Source: Phytopythium helicoides
Lineage: Eukaryota > Oomycota > Peronosporomycetes > Pythiales > Pythiaceae
Direction of reading: 5' to 3'
Assembly: GCA_024867545.1 (NCBI GenBank)
Contig: JANFNE010000022.1
Span: forward strand, 62,001-126,000
DNA length: 64,000 bases
In this document: piece by piece, positions 1 through 8,829 of the stretch
Position numbering within the stretch: position 1 is the stretch's first letter
Layout: the number at the start of each line of letters is the position of its first letter
Translations under genes and position numbers: made by a program
Notes under the pieces: generated by a model
Databases searched by the model: none
What the model was told of the DNA's origin: nothing
What the model saw: the letters and a program-made list of their open reading frames with translations, nothing else

Positions 1-1402
1 GAACAGGCGAGACCTCCCGGATGGAGTAGTCCGAGCCGTACTGGAGGACCTTGACGCTAGGCTTGCCCGAGTTGGACGGGTTCAGGAAGCCGACGGCGAT
101 GCGGTTGTTGGGCAGCACACGGATCGTCGGCGTGGGGTAGAAGCCGTAGGCCGAGCCAAAGTCGTAGGCGCCAGCTGCCTCCTCAATGACGTACGAGCCG
201 CGGAACGTCGGCGTTCCCGTGACGCTCGAGTACTCGGCGATGAGCACAGTGAGCGCGAAGTTGTCGGCGCGGTTGAAGAAGATGAGCGCAATGGCGTTGT
301 CCTCGAGGCGCTCCGAGTCGATGTAGTAGGCGGGCTCGACGGCCGTGTCGCATGACTCGTCGATCTGCGCGATGGCGCCGGCCGTGTAGTTGGCCGTGTA
401 CAGGCAGAGGCCGACCGAGCCGGCGGTGGTCTGGTTGTTCTTGGTGGCCGTGGAATCGTCGACGAACCACGGGACCACGAACTCCTGGCCAGTGCTCGTG
501 ATGGCCTTGGGCGTACCGAACGTCGTCAGGAGCACGGCGCCGTTGACGTCGCCGAACTCGACGCTCTTCGAGAGCGTGATCGAGCTGTCGTCCGCGACGC
601 TGCCAACCACGAGGCGCTGGTAGTAGCCATCCGTCGTGTACGGCTCGTAGTAGGCAATGGCGAAGGCCGAGTCCGAGAGGCGCGTCATAAAGTTGGTGGC
701 CGAGTTGTTGATGGCGAACGTGGTCTGGTCCTGGTTGAGCGCCACCTTGTCATCCGAGATGGCCGCCGGCGTGACGTAGACCGAGTAGGACATGCCGTCG
801 GAGCTCGTGATAGACGAGAGCGCAATGGCGGTCGAGTCGGAGAGCGTGGTGAGGCCCTTGATGGTGGCGCCCGAGATGGTGTTGGCGCTCTCGGCGTCGG
901 CGAGCGTGACGGTCTTGCCGCTGGCGTCGACCGTGAAGGTGGTGAGCACGCTCTTGATGTCGGGCGAGGTGCCGAGCTGGTAGGACACGAGGTTGGTGGC
1001 GTAGGCGTCCTCGCTCGTGCCGAGCTTGGCGAACTTGATGTAGGCCATGTACTGGTCCTCGGACGGCAGTGTGGCGGCCGCGAGGTATGCGGTGGTGCCG
1101 GCTCCGACGGTGAGCTTTCCGCTGGCGTCGAGGCTGACGGCCTGGCCCTTGCTGGCGTCAACGCTTGCACCGGAGCTCTCGCTCGCGAGCGTGGTGGCCG
1201 TGAACTTGGAGGTCACTGCATCGCTGCTGCTGCTGCCGCGGTCGGCGAAGTGCAGCACATACAGCACGATGACGTTGAGCAGCAGGAAGACGGCGATGAG
1301 CTTGGCGTGGTGGCGCGCCAGGAAGCTCTTCTGCGGCGGCTGCTCCTGCCCGGCGTAGTCGACGTCGCCGGGCGTCACGGGTTCGTTGTCCTTGCCGCCC
1401 AT
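1..1402 (-). CDS. Single-pass membrane-anchored extracellular protein, 3' end outside window
   Basis: The frame is open from an ATG at 1402 to the left edge, giving 467 codons with the C-terminus missing. Residues 1-35 are charged and cytoplasmic-like. A hydrophobic segment follows (about 36-52, core IAVFLLLNVIVLYVL). The long ectodomain is rich in Ser, Thr, Ala and Asp, which is a type II membrane topology. The ectodomain has recurring beta-strand-like units (for example AYLAAATLP, FAIAYYEPY, RIAVGFLNPS) and could be a beta-propeller-like surface protein. I do not recognise the family and assign no function. No intron is needed in the visible part. Moderately sure it is a real gene, because one frame stays open and protein-like over 1.4 kb; the Ser/Ala-rich antisense frames are shadows. 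Confidence 0.75.
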   Translation of the reverse strand, partial: MGGKDNEPVTPGDVDYAGQEQPPQKSFLARHHAKLIAVFLLLNVIVLYVLHFADRGSSSSDAVTSKFTATTLASESSGASVDASKGQAVSLDASGKLTVGAGTTAYLAAATLPSEDQYMAYIKFAKLGTSEDAYATNLVSYQLGTSPDIKSVLTTFTVDASGKTVTLADAESANTISGATIKGLTTLSDSTAIALSSITSSDGMSYSVYVTPAAISDDKVALNQDQTTFAINNSATNFMTRLSDSAFAIAYYEPYTTDGYYQRLVVGSVADDSSITLSKSVEFGDVNGAVLLTTFGTPKAITSTGQEFVVPWFVDDSTATKNNQTTAGSVGLCLYTANYTAGAIAQIDESCDTAVEPAYYIDSERLEDNAIALIFFNRADNFALTVLIAEYSSVTGTPTFRGSYVIEEAAGAYDFGSAYGFYPTPTIRVLPNNRIAVGFLNPSNSGKPSVKVLQYGSDYSIREVSPV

Positions 1403-2941
1403 CGTGGGGCTGCGGGTCGTAGCTGGGGCTGAAGAGGCTTGCGGGGCGCCGCGCGACTTGGGAAGTGAGCGCCACGGACGGAAAACCCGCGCACAGAAGA
1501 GAAAGGCGGCGCCATGGAGCGTGGTGATGCCGACGCTGGCCAGCCACGCCTGAGGTATACTGAGGCCAAGTGAATGCGCGCGGACACCGGCGGAAACGCG
1601 GACTCCGCGGCCCGTTTGCGGCCGTCGAGAGAGTTCAGACGGTGGCCGGAGCCGCGGCTGGCCCGCTTCGAATTGGCCAATCGAAGCGCGAGAACGTCTG
1701 GGCACGCTCCTGCGGCTCGTTTGATTGGCGGGCAGGCGATCTACTTGAGTTGGAGTGGCTTTCGCGAAACGCGGTGCGGATGAACAAGTGTTGGGTGGAT
1801 GTTGAAGTGGGAGATGCACCAATGTTTCGAACATTTTCATCGGTCTCACCTGATCATGGCACGACGGTTGCCAATGACAACGATGGAAGTTCTCTATGCA
1901 CTTTTGATGACCGGGCGCTTCGATGATGGAATCGACCAGACAGACAAGTTCATCATGGAAGCATTGGTGGTGGTGGTGGTGCTACTGCTGCTGGTGTTGG
2001 CTGCTGCTTGAAGGCGAGACTCGCTCCATGGAGCTCGGAGGCTCGCTGGACTCTTCCGGCGCGAGCATTGCCAGCTGGAGATCCCCCCAAGCGCTCGACG
2101 AGCAGCTACGCTTTTAATGGAGGAAGGGCGGACTCATTTGTGCGGAGCTGTAATGCGCGCTAGGCGTGGGACCAGAGGCCCACAGTGCTCAGTCAAGGCT
2201 GGGATAGTAGCCGACACACACTTGGACGCTGCACACTACTTGCCGCACCGCGCGGGAAACAAAGGCCACGCATGCAGGAGACTTGGGTCTGCTGCTTGTG
2301 CGCAGTGGGAAATCGCTAACACGCCGGACATGCCTGGACCAGTCGATGATGATATGGCCAGTCGGTTGCTCGGTCGGTCAGACGCAGCTCGCTCGCAGCT
2401 GTCGAAACAATCGTACTGTAAGAAAGCCCGGTGCTTGCGACGAGATCACCCACCGTCGCTTCAACTTGCGCAGTGAGGTGCTCTATGGCGACATAGATGC
2501 CTCACGGACTAAGACCGCAAAGGAGGATGAGCTAGTCACTGGTCTCTTCAATCATCGAGCCGAAAGACGCCGGCAAACTTGCAGCCCATCCTCCGTGACG
2601 TTAGAGCTTCGCGCTGCCTGCTCTGCGTCAAGTGGTTGCTGCTGCACTCAAAAGAAAAGCTGCATCACGAGAAGGTCACAAATCACCCGAGCTCGCATTT
2701 CTCCCTTCCTCTCAGACGTGCCACCACCCGCTGCAAAGGGTTTCCGTCGCCGTCGTCATTCCAAAGGAGCAGCAAGCCGCGCTGACGTGTCCAGTTCGTT
2801 GCCATATCACGCGGAGTGCAGTGTCGGTGCTAAAGAAAACGTGGACGCTGACCACGAGCGCACTGTCCTCAAGATGAGACACAGCCGCGACTCTGAAGTT
2901 ATGCGCGTCCAGTACCTCGCACTGCACTCCGCTTAGCTTCC
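1403..2941. other. 1.5-kb intergenic spacer
   Basis: This lies between the start of the left-edge gene and the stop of the P-loop gene, both on the minus strand. It holds a CCAAT-containing inverted repeat (1664-1688), another ATTGG at about 1723, and a GGT/GCT-type trinucleotide run (about 1965-2010). A plus-strand frame of 217 codons (2283-2936) has no protein-like character. I see no convincing gene here. Confidence 0.5.
1664..1688. repeat. 25-base near-perfect inverted repeat with CCAAT boxes
   Basis: Arms 1664-1671 (CGCTTCGA) and 1681-1688 (TCGAAGCG) are exact reverse complements. They flank A plus the self-complementary TTGGCCAA, so a CCAAT pentamer occurs on both strands at the centre. 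It lies about 265-290 bases upstream of the ATG at 1402. It could be a dimeric transcription-factor site. This is sequence-only evidence. Confidence 0.5.
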
Positions 2942-4288
2942 TCAGCCACCTTTGGCGCCAGCCGCTTTCGCAGCGGCTTGGATTTCTTGGCGAGTCTTCT
3001 TCACTGGCCCAGTTGGATAGGTGGCTGGAGGAGCACTTCGCTTGCCAGTTCCATTCGAGGGTCTGTTTGCAATCGTCTTTTGCTCCTTTGAGAACTCGAG
3101 GTAATTCTCGGCGTCAGCTAGCAGCGTCGTCAAGTCCACACTCGAAAAAAAGGCGTCAATAACACGCTTTGCTCTAGCGCTCTCGGCTGATGTGATGAAC
3201 CCCTCATTTTTGGCACCACCGGTCTTCTCTGTATCCTTGTCATCTTCCTCTTCAGCCTCTAGCTCAGGGATGAAGCCGTAGACGGTCTTGTCCGGCTGAA
3301 ACTGGGTAAAGTATTCCGTCACGCTCTCTCGGCAATTATCGAGGCTGTAGAACCCGTCAAGAGGCAGGCGGTTAAAGATCGCGCCGAGCACCTTAACTCC
3401 CTTGCTTTCAAAGAAGCAAGCGTTCAGGTTGAACGAGTCGACTGCGTCGCCGACGCCCTTCTTCCCTACGAGCACAACTGGAGCTTGCACGGTCGATGCA
3501 ACATCGGCGTTGGAAACCCCGCAGATGGAGCCGACCGCTGGGTATCCGACACCATCGACGACTAAAACCTTCTTGCCGCGACCAATCTCGTCGACTTTTT
3601 CCTTCGCCTTGGCCAGCAGCTCAGCAGACGTCTCGGTGTTTCCCTTGAGGAACTCTCGCGTGAAGCCACTGTAGAACAGGATCGGTCCAATGTCGCAGCA
3701 GTCGATGCCATGCTGCTGGCAGAACTTGGCGATCAGCTGCGGCTTCTCGCACTGCGTCGCCGGCTTGATGTACCCGATCTCGCTGGCCAGGAAGCCGATG
3801 CGCAGCAGCGAGCCCACAAGCCCCAGACACACCGTCGACTTGCCGACCTGCGAGCGGTCTCCGCTCACGAAAATCCTCACGGGCGTTGCCGTCGCAGACG
3901 CGAGTGCATCTCGTGAGTCCGCCACTGCTGCCGGCTGCCGGTAGCGTGGCTCGAACACGTTGACGCGCAGCCAGTCGGCGAGTGCGGTTCTGCCAAAGAC
4001 GAGCACCACGCGCGAGCGTCTGCCATCCAGTCGCTCGCCCAGCTGCTCAGTAACCGAGATGACCGCGAAGAGCTCCCCGTCCGCCGCCGGCTCGTTAGCG
4101 CGCTCCACGTCGCGGCCATAGGCCTCGCAGATGGCGCGCAGACGCGCCACGCTCTCGTGCGCCGCCGCCTGGAAGGAGAAGCCGCCGCCGTAGAGCGCCG
4201 AGAAGCCGCGCAGGAAGCGCGCGAGCCACGCGGCGTCGTCGGTGGCCGCGTGAGCCTCGCAGCGCACGCCCAGCACGCGGCCGCTCAT
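2942..4288 (-). CDS. P-loop NTPase, dethiobiotin-synthetase/Pta-N-like
   Basis: A 448-residue intronless protein. The first ATG in frame is at 4288; the open frame upstream of it has no ATG. A P-loop GDRSQVGKST (about residues 145-154) starts a fold like BioD and the N-terminal regulatory domain of phosphotransacetylases. Family-typical pieces are IGYIKPATQ after the P-loop, VLVVDGVGYPAVGS as the Walker B region, VVLVGKKGVGDAVDSF, and the late strand LGAIFNR. Residues 1-140 are an unassigned extension and the last 100 are charged and Lys/Ala-rich. No acetyltransferase domain is attached, so a biotin or acetate role is not implied. It could be an ATP-dependent ligase or a nucleotide sensor. 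The divergent neighbour starts at 4866. Confidence 0.75.
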   Translation of the reverse strand: MSGRVLGVRCEAHAATDDAAWLARFLRGFSALYGGGFSFQAAAHESVARLRAICEAYGRDVERANEPAADGELFAVISVTEQLGERLDGRRSRVVLVFGRTALADWLRVNVFEPRYRQPAAVADSRDALASATATPVRIFVSGDRSQVGKSTVCLGLVGSLLRIGFLASEIGYIKPATQCEKPQLIAKFCQQHGIDCCDIGPILFYSGFTREFLKGNTETSAELLAKAKEKVDEIGRGKKVLVVDGVGYPAVGSICGVSNADVASTVQAPVVLVGKKGVGDAVDSFNLNACFFESKGVKVLGAIFNRLPLDGFYSLDNCRESVTEYFTQFQPDKTVYGFIPELEAEEEDDKDTEKTGGAKNEGFITSAESARAKRVIDAFFSSVDLTTLLADAENYLEFSKEQKTIANRPSNGTGKRSAPPATYPTGPVKKTRQEIQAAAKAAGAKGG

Positions 4289-4865
4289 GCCGCGCTCCCC
4301 ATATAGCGATCCTCCGGTTGAAGAACGGATTGCGGCACTAGGTGCGGTGGAGCCCACTAGGTGCGATGGGATCCCTCCTTCTAAGTGCGGCTGAGTCTGC
4401 TAGGTGCGCGCGAGCTGACGACGACCCCGCACCGTTTTAACGCGTCGCGATTGGCCAAAACGCGAGTTGTAGCGTCATCCTTCGCGTCATTGTAGGTATC
4501 GAGCCTCCTCCTCCTCGACCTCCAGCACCAAGCGAACAACCGCAACAGCGCGCTGCTCCTCCCGCCACAGCGTACGCGTCCGCCTTAGCGGCAGCCAACT
4601 GCGCACGCAGCAGCGTCGCTTGGCTCCAGCCGCGGCTCCTCGCGCAGCTCTCGCGGCTGGAGGATTACGCGCAGCAGAAACCTGCGCGCCGCCCGCCAGG
4701 TAAACGAGATCCGCGCTCGCCCGGTCTCCTGCACGCCGCCCGTCACAATCGCTTCAAGGGCGAGCACGCTCGCTCGCTTCGCATACCTTCCGCCCACTCG
4801 CCCCAGCACGCGCGCCGGCAGTTTCCCCCCAGAGCAAATTTGGATCGCACAGCGCGACGACCGAC
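4289..4865. promoter_or_regulatory. Divergent promoter region, 577 bases
   Basis: This separates the P-loop gene (minus, ATG 4288) from the membrane-protein gene (plus, ATG 4866). It contains the four-copy CTAGGTGCG repeat (4338-4408) and an ATTGG/CCAAT element at 4450-4454 next to a run of CG-rich hexamers. Its promoter role is inferred from gene layout. Confidence 0.45.
4338..4408. repeat. Four-copy CTAGGTGCG direct repeat
   Basis: CTAGGTGCG occurs at 4338-4346, 4357-4365 and 4400-4408, and as CTAAGTGCG at 4381-4389. Spacings between copies are 19, 24 and 19 bases. On the coding strand of the P-loop gene the motif reads CGCACCTAG and lies 50-120 bases upstream of the ATG. It is probably a 5'-UTR or promoter element. 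Confidence 0.6.
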
Positions 4866-6186
4866 ATGCCGCTCTACCGACGTGGCCCCGGCTTCCTCGA
4901 AGCGCAGCTCCACCCGCCGGCGTGGTCGCTGCACCAGGCGTACGGCCCGCCGGACGACCGCGAGGCCCCCGCCAGCACCAACGAGCTCGACCTGCGCCTC
5001 TTCTCGGTCTACTTCCTCGTCGCCGAGTCGCTCGCGACGTTCGTCGGATACCGCATCACGCAGCACTGCCTGCGCGGATGCCGAGTGTGGTTCCTGTCGC
5101 CATCGGCGCGCATGTGGATCGGGTTCTTCTACTGCTCGCTCAAGATCAGCCTGGTACGTTTGTTTAGTCCAAATTCCAGCTGGCTCAGATTCGCTGACTG
5201 ATCGCCACCCTTCACAGATCAACTATGCGTTCCATGGCTCGGTCTACTTTACAGGCACGCTGTGCATCATGGTGCTGTACGCCGTCACCGCCGTCATGGC
5301 GCTGGGCTTCCACCTCGGCCCGCTCCAGTTCCTCTTCTTTGACTACATCCCGAAGAACAAAATGACGCGCAGCCTCTACCACAGGATGGCGGCCGTGTGC
5401 CAGCAAGTGTCGTCGCGCCTCGAGTTCTATGCTTTGCAGCGGTGGCTCGCGCTCCCGCCCGTCCTCGACGATAGCAATGTTGTCGTTTCGAGCGCCTCCT
5501 TGGTGGCCAACGACAGCCGCAAGCCACCTGCCTCGATCCAGTCTCCACCGACTGTGGGGTTTTCTCGAGTAAACGGCTTCTTTGGGCGAGAGTTGGTTGT
5601 CAACATTTCGCAGTGGAACCTGTCCGTGTGCGCACAATGGACTCCAACGCTAATCTCCAGCGGCCGGTGCTCAGCAGTGGCTTTGGAAGGCATCGTAGAC
5701 TCCTTCGAGACGCGGTTCCTGTTCATGATGCAGCATGACGGGCTCCTACTCGGCTTTATCTTGATGGTACGTTTGTGGTGATGAATTTGAGCCCTTGAAA
5801 TCATGAGTCGCTAAGCTGTAATTCTCTTCGGATTGCAGAGTCCGACGGCGACGTTGATGACCAAGCTTCGCGCTTCTGGCAACGCCGTTCCATTCGAGAT
5901 CGTGCTGCGCTTTCACTGCCGCCGTCGTTCCGACGTGGCTTCCTCTATTCCTCTTTTTTTCTATGCGCACAGCGCTGTTCTCTTTGGTGGGGCCACACCG
6001 GCACAATCAGCGTACATCTACGAGCTACTCCGAGCGCTGAACGCTGCCTCTGGCCGTGTTGTGGACGTTCCGCTGCGCTCGTTGCGGTGCAAAAACTTCA
6101 TCGACGCTGGCGTCGGACGCATCGTGAAGAAGAAAGCTCGGCGCCAAGGCATTCTGAGCGAGATGGACAGCAACTCGTTCCTTTGA
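4866..6186 (+). CDS. Polytopic membrane protein, three exons
   Basis: Exons are 4866-5153, 5218-5766 and 5839-6186. Introns of 64 and 72 bases carry GTACGT donors and CAG acceptors, both in phase 0. The product is 394 residues. Hydrophobic segments lie near residues 42-60, 78-95, 103-130 and about 265-280. The middle region between membrane segments is hydrophilic with a YIPKNKMTR-type basic patch. The C-terminus is basic (IVKKKARRQG) and could be a sorting signal. I recognise no family. The start codon is the first ATG of the spliced frame, followed by MPLYRRGPG. The splice phases and continuous hydrophobic pattern make the gene model credible; the function is unknown. Confidence 0.7.
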
Positions 6187-6534
6187 TCTAGCCATGGCTT
6201 TCCTCCAGTTTATCTGCTATCGTATTTATCCGTATGCTAATGTACTTCTTTCATTGATTGATTGAGTTGAAGCACGATGCTCACGTATCAATGAGACCCC
6301 CATCTTGCGCCTCCGTCCGGCTGCCACAGCTCATAGATATGCATCAAACAGAGATTCAAGATGGGAAATCGACTCCTAACGTTGACGTTATAGCGGCAGT
6401 CGTGTTCGCTACGAAGTGCATCCAATTCATGCGCTTCACTTCTTTGCTGCTGGACACATGTGTCGATACGATAAACACTTTATTGCTGATGGTCCATACA
6501 CATCTTCTTCACGGGTAGAATTCGCGCTTGACGA
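6187..6534. other. Convergent 3' spacer
   Basis: 348 bases between the stop of the membrane-protein gene (plus) and the stop of the first CadD-like gene (minus). It is A/T-richer than the flanks. No gene or repeat is seen; it is probably the two 3' UTRs. Confidence 0.4.
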
Positions 6535-7359
6535 TTACAATAGTGCAACCACATCGGCCGACCAAAGGATGTACACACCGAGTAGAACCATAGCCACAGG
6601 TATGAGGTACGCGCCATATTTATCGATCAGTGCGGCCACAAAGCGGAAAGACACCAGCGCGCTCGCGATGTACAGCCAAATCGCCAGCATCACGTAGAAA
6701 ACGGCGACGGTAATCAGGATTTCGCCGACGTTGTACGTCACCAGAACTGGGATGTAGGTAGCGACGTTGTCGCCGCCGTTTGCAACCGTGACAGCGGTAA
6801 TTTTCATGGCATGGACGCTGAAGATCGACGATATGCACCAAAGCAGCTTTGCCCTCCCCCCACTTGGACAAGATACAACAGGGTCTTCCTGCACTCTGCT
6901 TCGCGGTTGCTCGCCATCTTCGATGATGTCAATGGTGTGGCTCTTGATCTCAATTCTTCGCTCTTGGTCAACTTCTTCAGAGCTCTCTGTACATCTCCGT
7001 CGGCGCTCTCCATCGGCTGAGGTTGTAGAGTGCAGATGATACTCGGAATCTGTTTGTGCCGTCTTTGATGTATCCTTGGCGCACCAGTCTCGCATACGCC
7101 AGAGACCCATACCCAGCGGCAAGAAGCCTAGCAGTCCTGCGTAATGCGGCGGAAGCAAGGACCCGATCGAGATACCAACTAGACTAACCAGCAAGATCAA
7201 CGTAAAGCCGACCGTCTGGCCAATCCATACGTGATGCTTCTGAACGCCGCCTTCTCCCTCGGCTGCGCTCGCGAAGTAGACGACTAACAGTAGCGCATCA
7301 TCGATGTTAGTGCTAGTGAACATGACGATCGCGGTCGCGAGCACGCCCCAGAACGTCAT
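6535..7359 (-). CDS. CadD-family cation transporter, copy 1
   Basis: A 274-residue intronless membrane protein. The start is the first ATG in frame (7359, MTFWGVLATA). Family hallmarks are TNIDDALLLVVYF in the first helix and VANGGDNVATYIPVLV after the central loop; paired acidic motifs of this kind are typical of CadD (cadmium resistance) transporters. About 5-6 hydrophobic helices are split by a variable charged loop (residues about 95-165). The known family is mostly bacterial and exports Cd2+ or related cations, so metal efflux is the inferred role. It is a tandem duplicate of the next gene downstream in the window, same strand, with identical stretches such as YVMLA and GVYILWSAD near the C-terminus. 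Confidence 0.85.
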   Translation of the reverse strand: MTFWGVLATAIVMFTSTNIDDALLLVVYFASAAEGEGGVQKHHVWIGQTVGFTLILLVSLVGISIGSLLPPHYAGLLGFLPLGMGLWRMRDWCAKDTSKTAQTDSEYHLHSTTSADGERRRRCTESSEEVDQERRIEIKSHTIDIIEDGEQPRSRVQEDPVVSCPSGGRAKLLWCISSIFSVHAMKITAVTVANGGDNVATYIPVLVTYNVGEILITVAVFYVMLAIWLYIASALVSFRFVAALIDKYGAYLIPVAMVLLGVYILWSADVVALL

Positions 7360-7908
7360 GGCTGCTATCCAGTGGGGCTGCAGATTGGCTTGTGAGGAAG
7401 AGTCCAACGAGACCGATTCTTTTGCGCACCCAATGCTCCACCCGATGCGCGGTACTCGCTCACCAATCCTACGAAACGAAGGGCGTCACCAAATTTCATG
7501 CGGGTCGTAGCGCCGCGTTATCAACGATTGTTAGACATCGCTGCCAACCGCACGCTGGGGCCAAAGTGTCGCAGAACGAGACACACCCATGTGCAATTCG
7601 ATCATAGCGTGTGTCCTGCAGTTCGATAGTCGGCGTTTACGACGTGATTTACAAACCATCATCGTTGCTGATGCGAGATATCCAGACCAGACCAAAAGAT
7701 TGTTCAGAACAATCTGACCGGGACCACTCATACACTGTCCTGCTGGTGCGGCTAGGATCTTGGCCTCACCGAGATCCATGATGGCGGGACGAACCATTCG
7801 AGTCTGCTTGCGATAGACGTTGGCACTCATCCAGCAGCTGCGCCAATCTGGATCAAGCATCAAAAGCACATGAAAGTCTTGTGGCGCACTCGAATTCATC
7901 GTAGAGCT
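7360..7908. other. Spacer between the two CadD-like genes
   Basis: 549 bases, serving as promoter of copy 1 and 3' region of copy 2. A minus-strand frame with an ATG (7899-7531, 122 codons) shows no hydrophobic pattern or motif resembling the flanking transporters, so I leave it out as a gene. Confidence 0.4.
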
Positions 7909-8775
7909 TTAGCACGAAGAGCACACCAACTCGATCGTGTCGGCCGACCACAAGATGTACACACCTAACAGAACCAACGCTACGGGAATGACGTAGTCCC
8001 CGTACTTGTCGATCGCCACCGCCACAAAACGGAACGAAACGAACGCGCTGGTAACATACAGCCAGAGCGCGAGCATGACGTAGAAGATGACAATGGTGAA
8101 CAGGATCTCGCTGACGTTGTAGGTGACTAGAACGGGGATGTAGATGGCGACGTTGTCACCGCCGTTTGCGAGCGTCACGCCGATGATTTTGATGGCGTGG
8201 ATACTGATGATTGCCGCCAAGCATCTTGATGCTCGTGCCCTGGTTATCTCGGGTGAGTTTTCGCTGGTTTCTTCGACACCATCTTGTGTGGGTTGCTCTG
8301 GAGATGCTCGATCGCTAACTCCAGCTACTTCTGCAGCGGCTGCTGCTATTGATGAGCTTGTGTGTGCCTTTGGAGTTTGCATGTCTTGATATTGAGAGGA
8401 TGAATCGCCCTTGCCACCCAACTCTCGTCCCGCCTCCATCTCTATTTCCTCGCTGCTGTCCTCGTCCTTTTCACACCACGCTCGCATTCTCCAGAACCCC
8501 ATGAACATCGGGATGAAGCCCAGTAGACCCGAGTAGTGCGGAGGCAGGAACGAGCCCACCGCCGTGCCTACAAGGCTGAGCACCAAGATGAGCGTGAAGC
8601 CCACGACCTGCCCAATCCACACGTGGCGCCTCTGCATGCCGTCCTTCCCCTCCGCGGCGTTGGCGAAGAACACGACAAGCAACAGCGCATCGTCGATGTT
8701 GGTGACCGCGAACATGACGGCGGCCGTCGCGAGCACGCTCCCGAACGCCATGCTCTCTGGAGAAGTGACGCCCAT
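7909..8775 (-). CDS. CadD-family cation transporter, copy 2
   Basis: A 288-residue intronless paralogue of the gene at 6535-7359. It has the same TNIDDALLLVVFF first-helix motif, HVWIGQVVGFTLIL helix, SFLPPHYSGLLGF turn, and LANGGDNVAIYIPVLV second acidic motif. The central loop is longer and rich in Glu, Ser and Ala. The ATG at 8775 (MGVTSPESMAFG) is chosen over an open frame that continues to 9129, because that extension is antisense to the TMEM43 gene. Metal export, probably of Cd2+ or a similar cation, is inferred from the family. Divergent from TMEM43, with only 54 bases between the two ATGs, so they must share a promoter. Confidence 0.87.
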   Translation of the reverse strand: MGVTSPESMAFGSVLATAAVMFAVTNIDDALLLVVFFANAAEGKDGMQRRHVWIGQVVGFTLILVLSLVGTAVGSFLPPHYSGLLGFIPMFMGFWRMRAWCEKDEDSSEEIEMEAGRELGGKGDSSSQYQDMQTPKAHTSSSIAAAAAEVAGVSDRASPEQPTQDGVEETSENSPEITRARASRCLAAIISIHAIKIIGVTLANGGDNVAIYIPVLVTYNVSEILFTIVIFYVMLALWLYVTSAFVSFRFVAVAIDKYGDYVIPVALVLLGVYILWSADTIELVCSSC

Positions 8776-8829
8776 CGTTGGCCACGCACGAGGACTGCCT
8801 CGACTCAGTGACAAGCGTGGGAGCTCGCC

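Noticed and set aside
685..1170. Minus-strand Ser/Thr/Pro-rich 161-codon frame
   Set aside because: It is a shadow of the membrane-anchored protein frame on the same strand.
2283..2936. Plus-strand open frame of 217 codons
   Set aside because: Composition is Arg/Ser/Cys-rich without domain or hydrophobic pattern, and no related frame or splice context supports it.
7531..7899. Minus-strand 122-codon frame with ATG between the CadD-like genes
   Set aside because: No motif or family; it lies in the promoter region of copy 1 and could arise by chance in GC-rich DNA.
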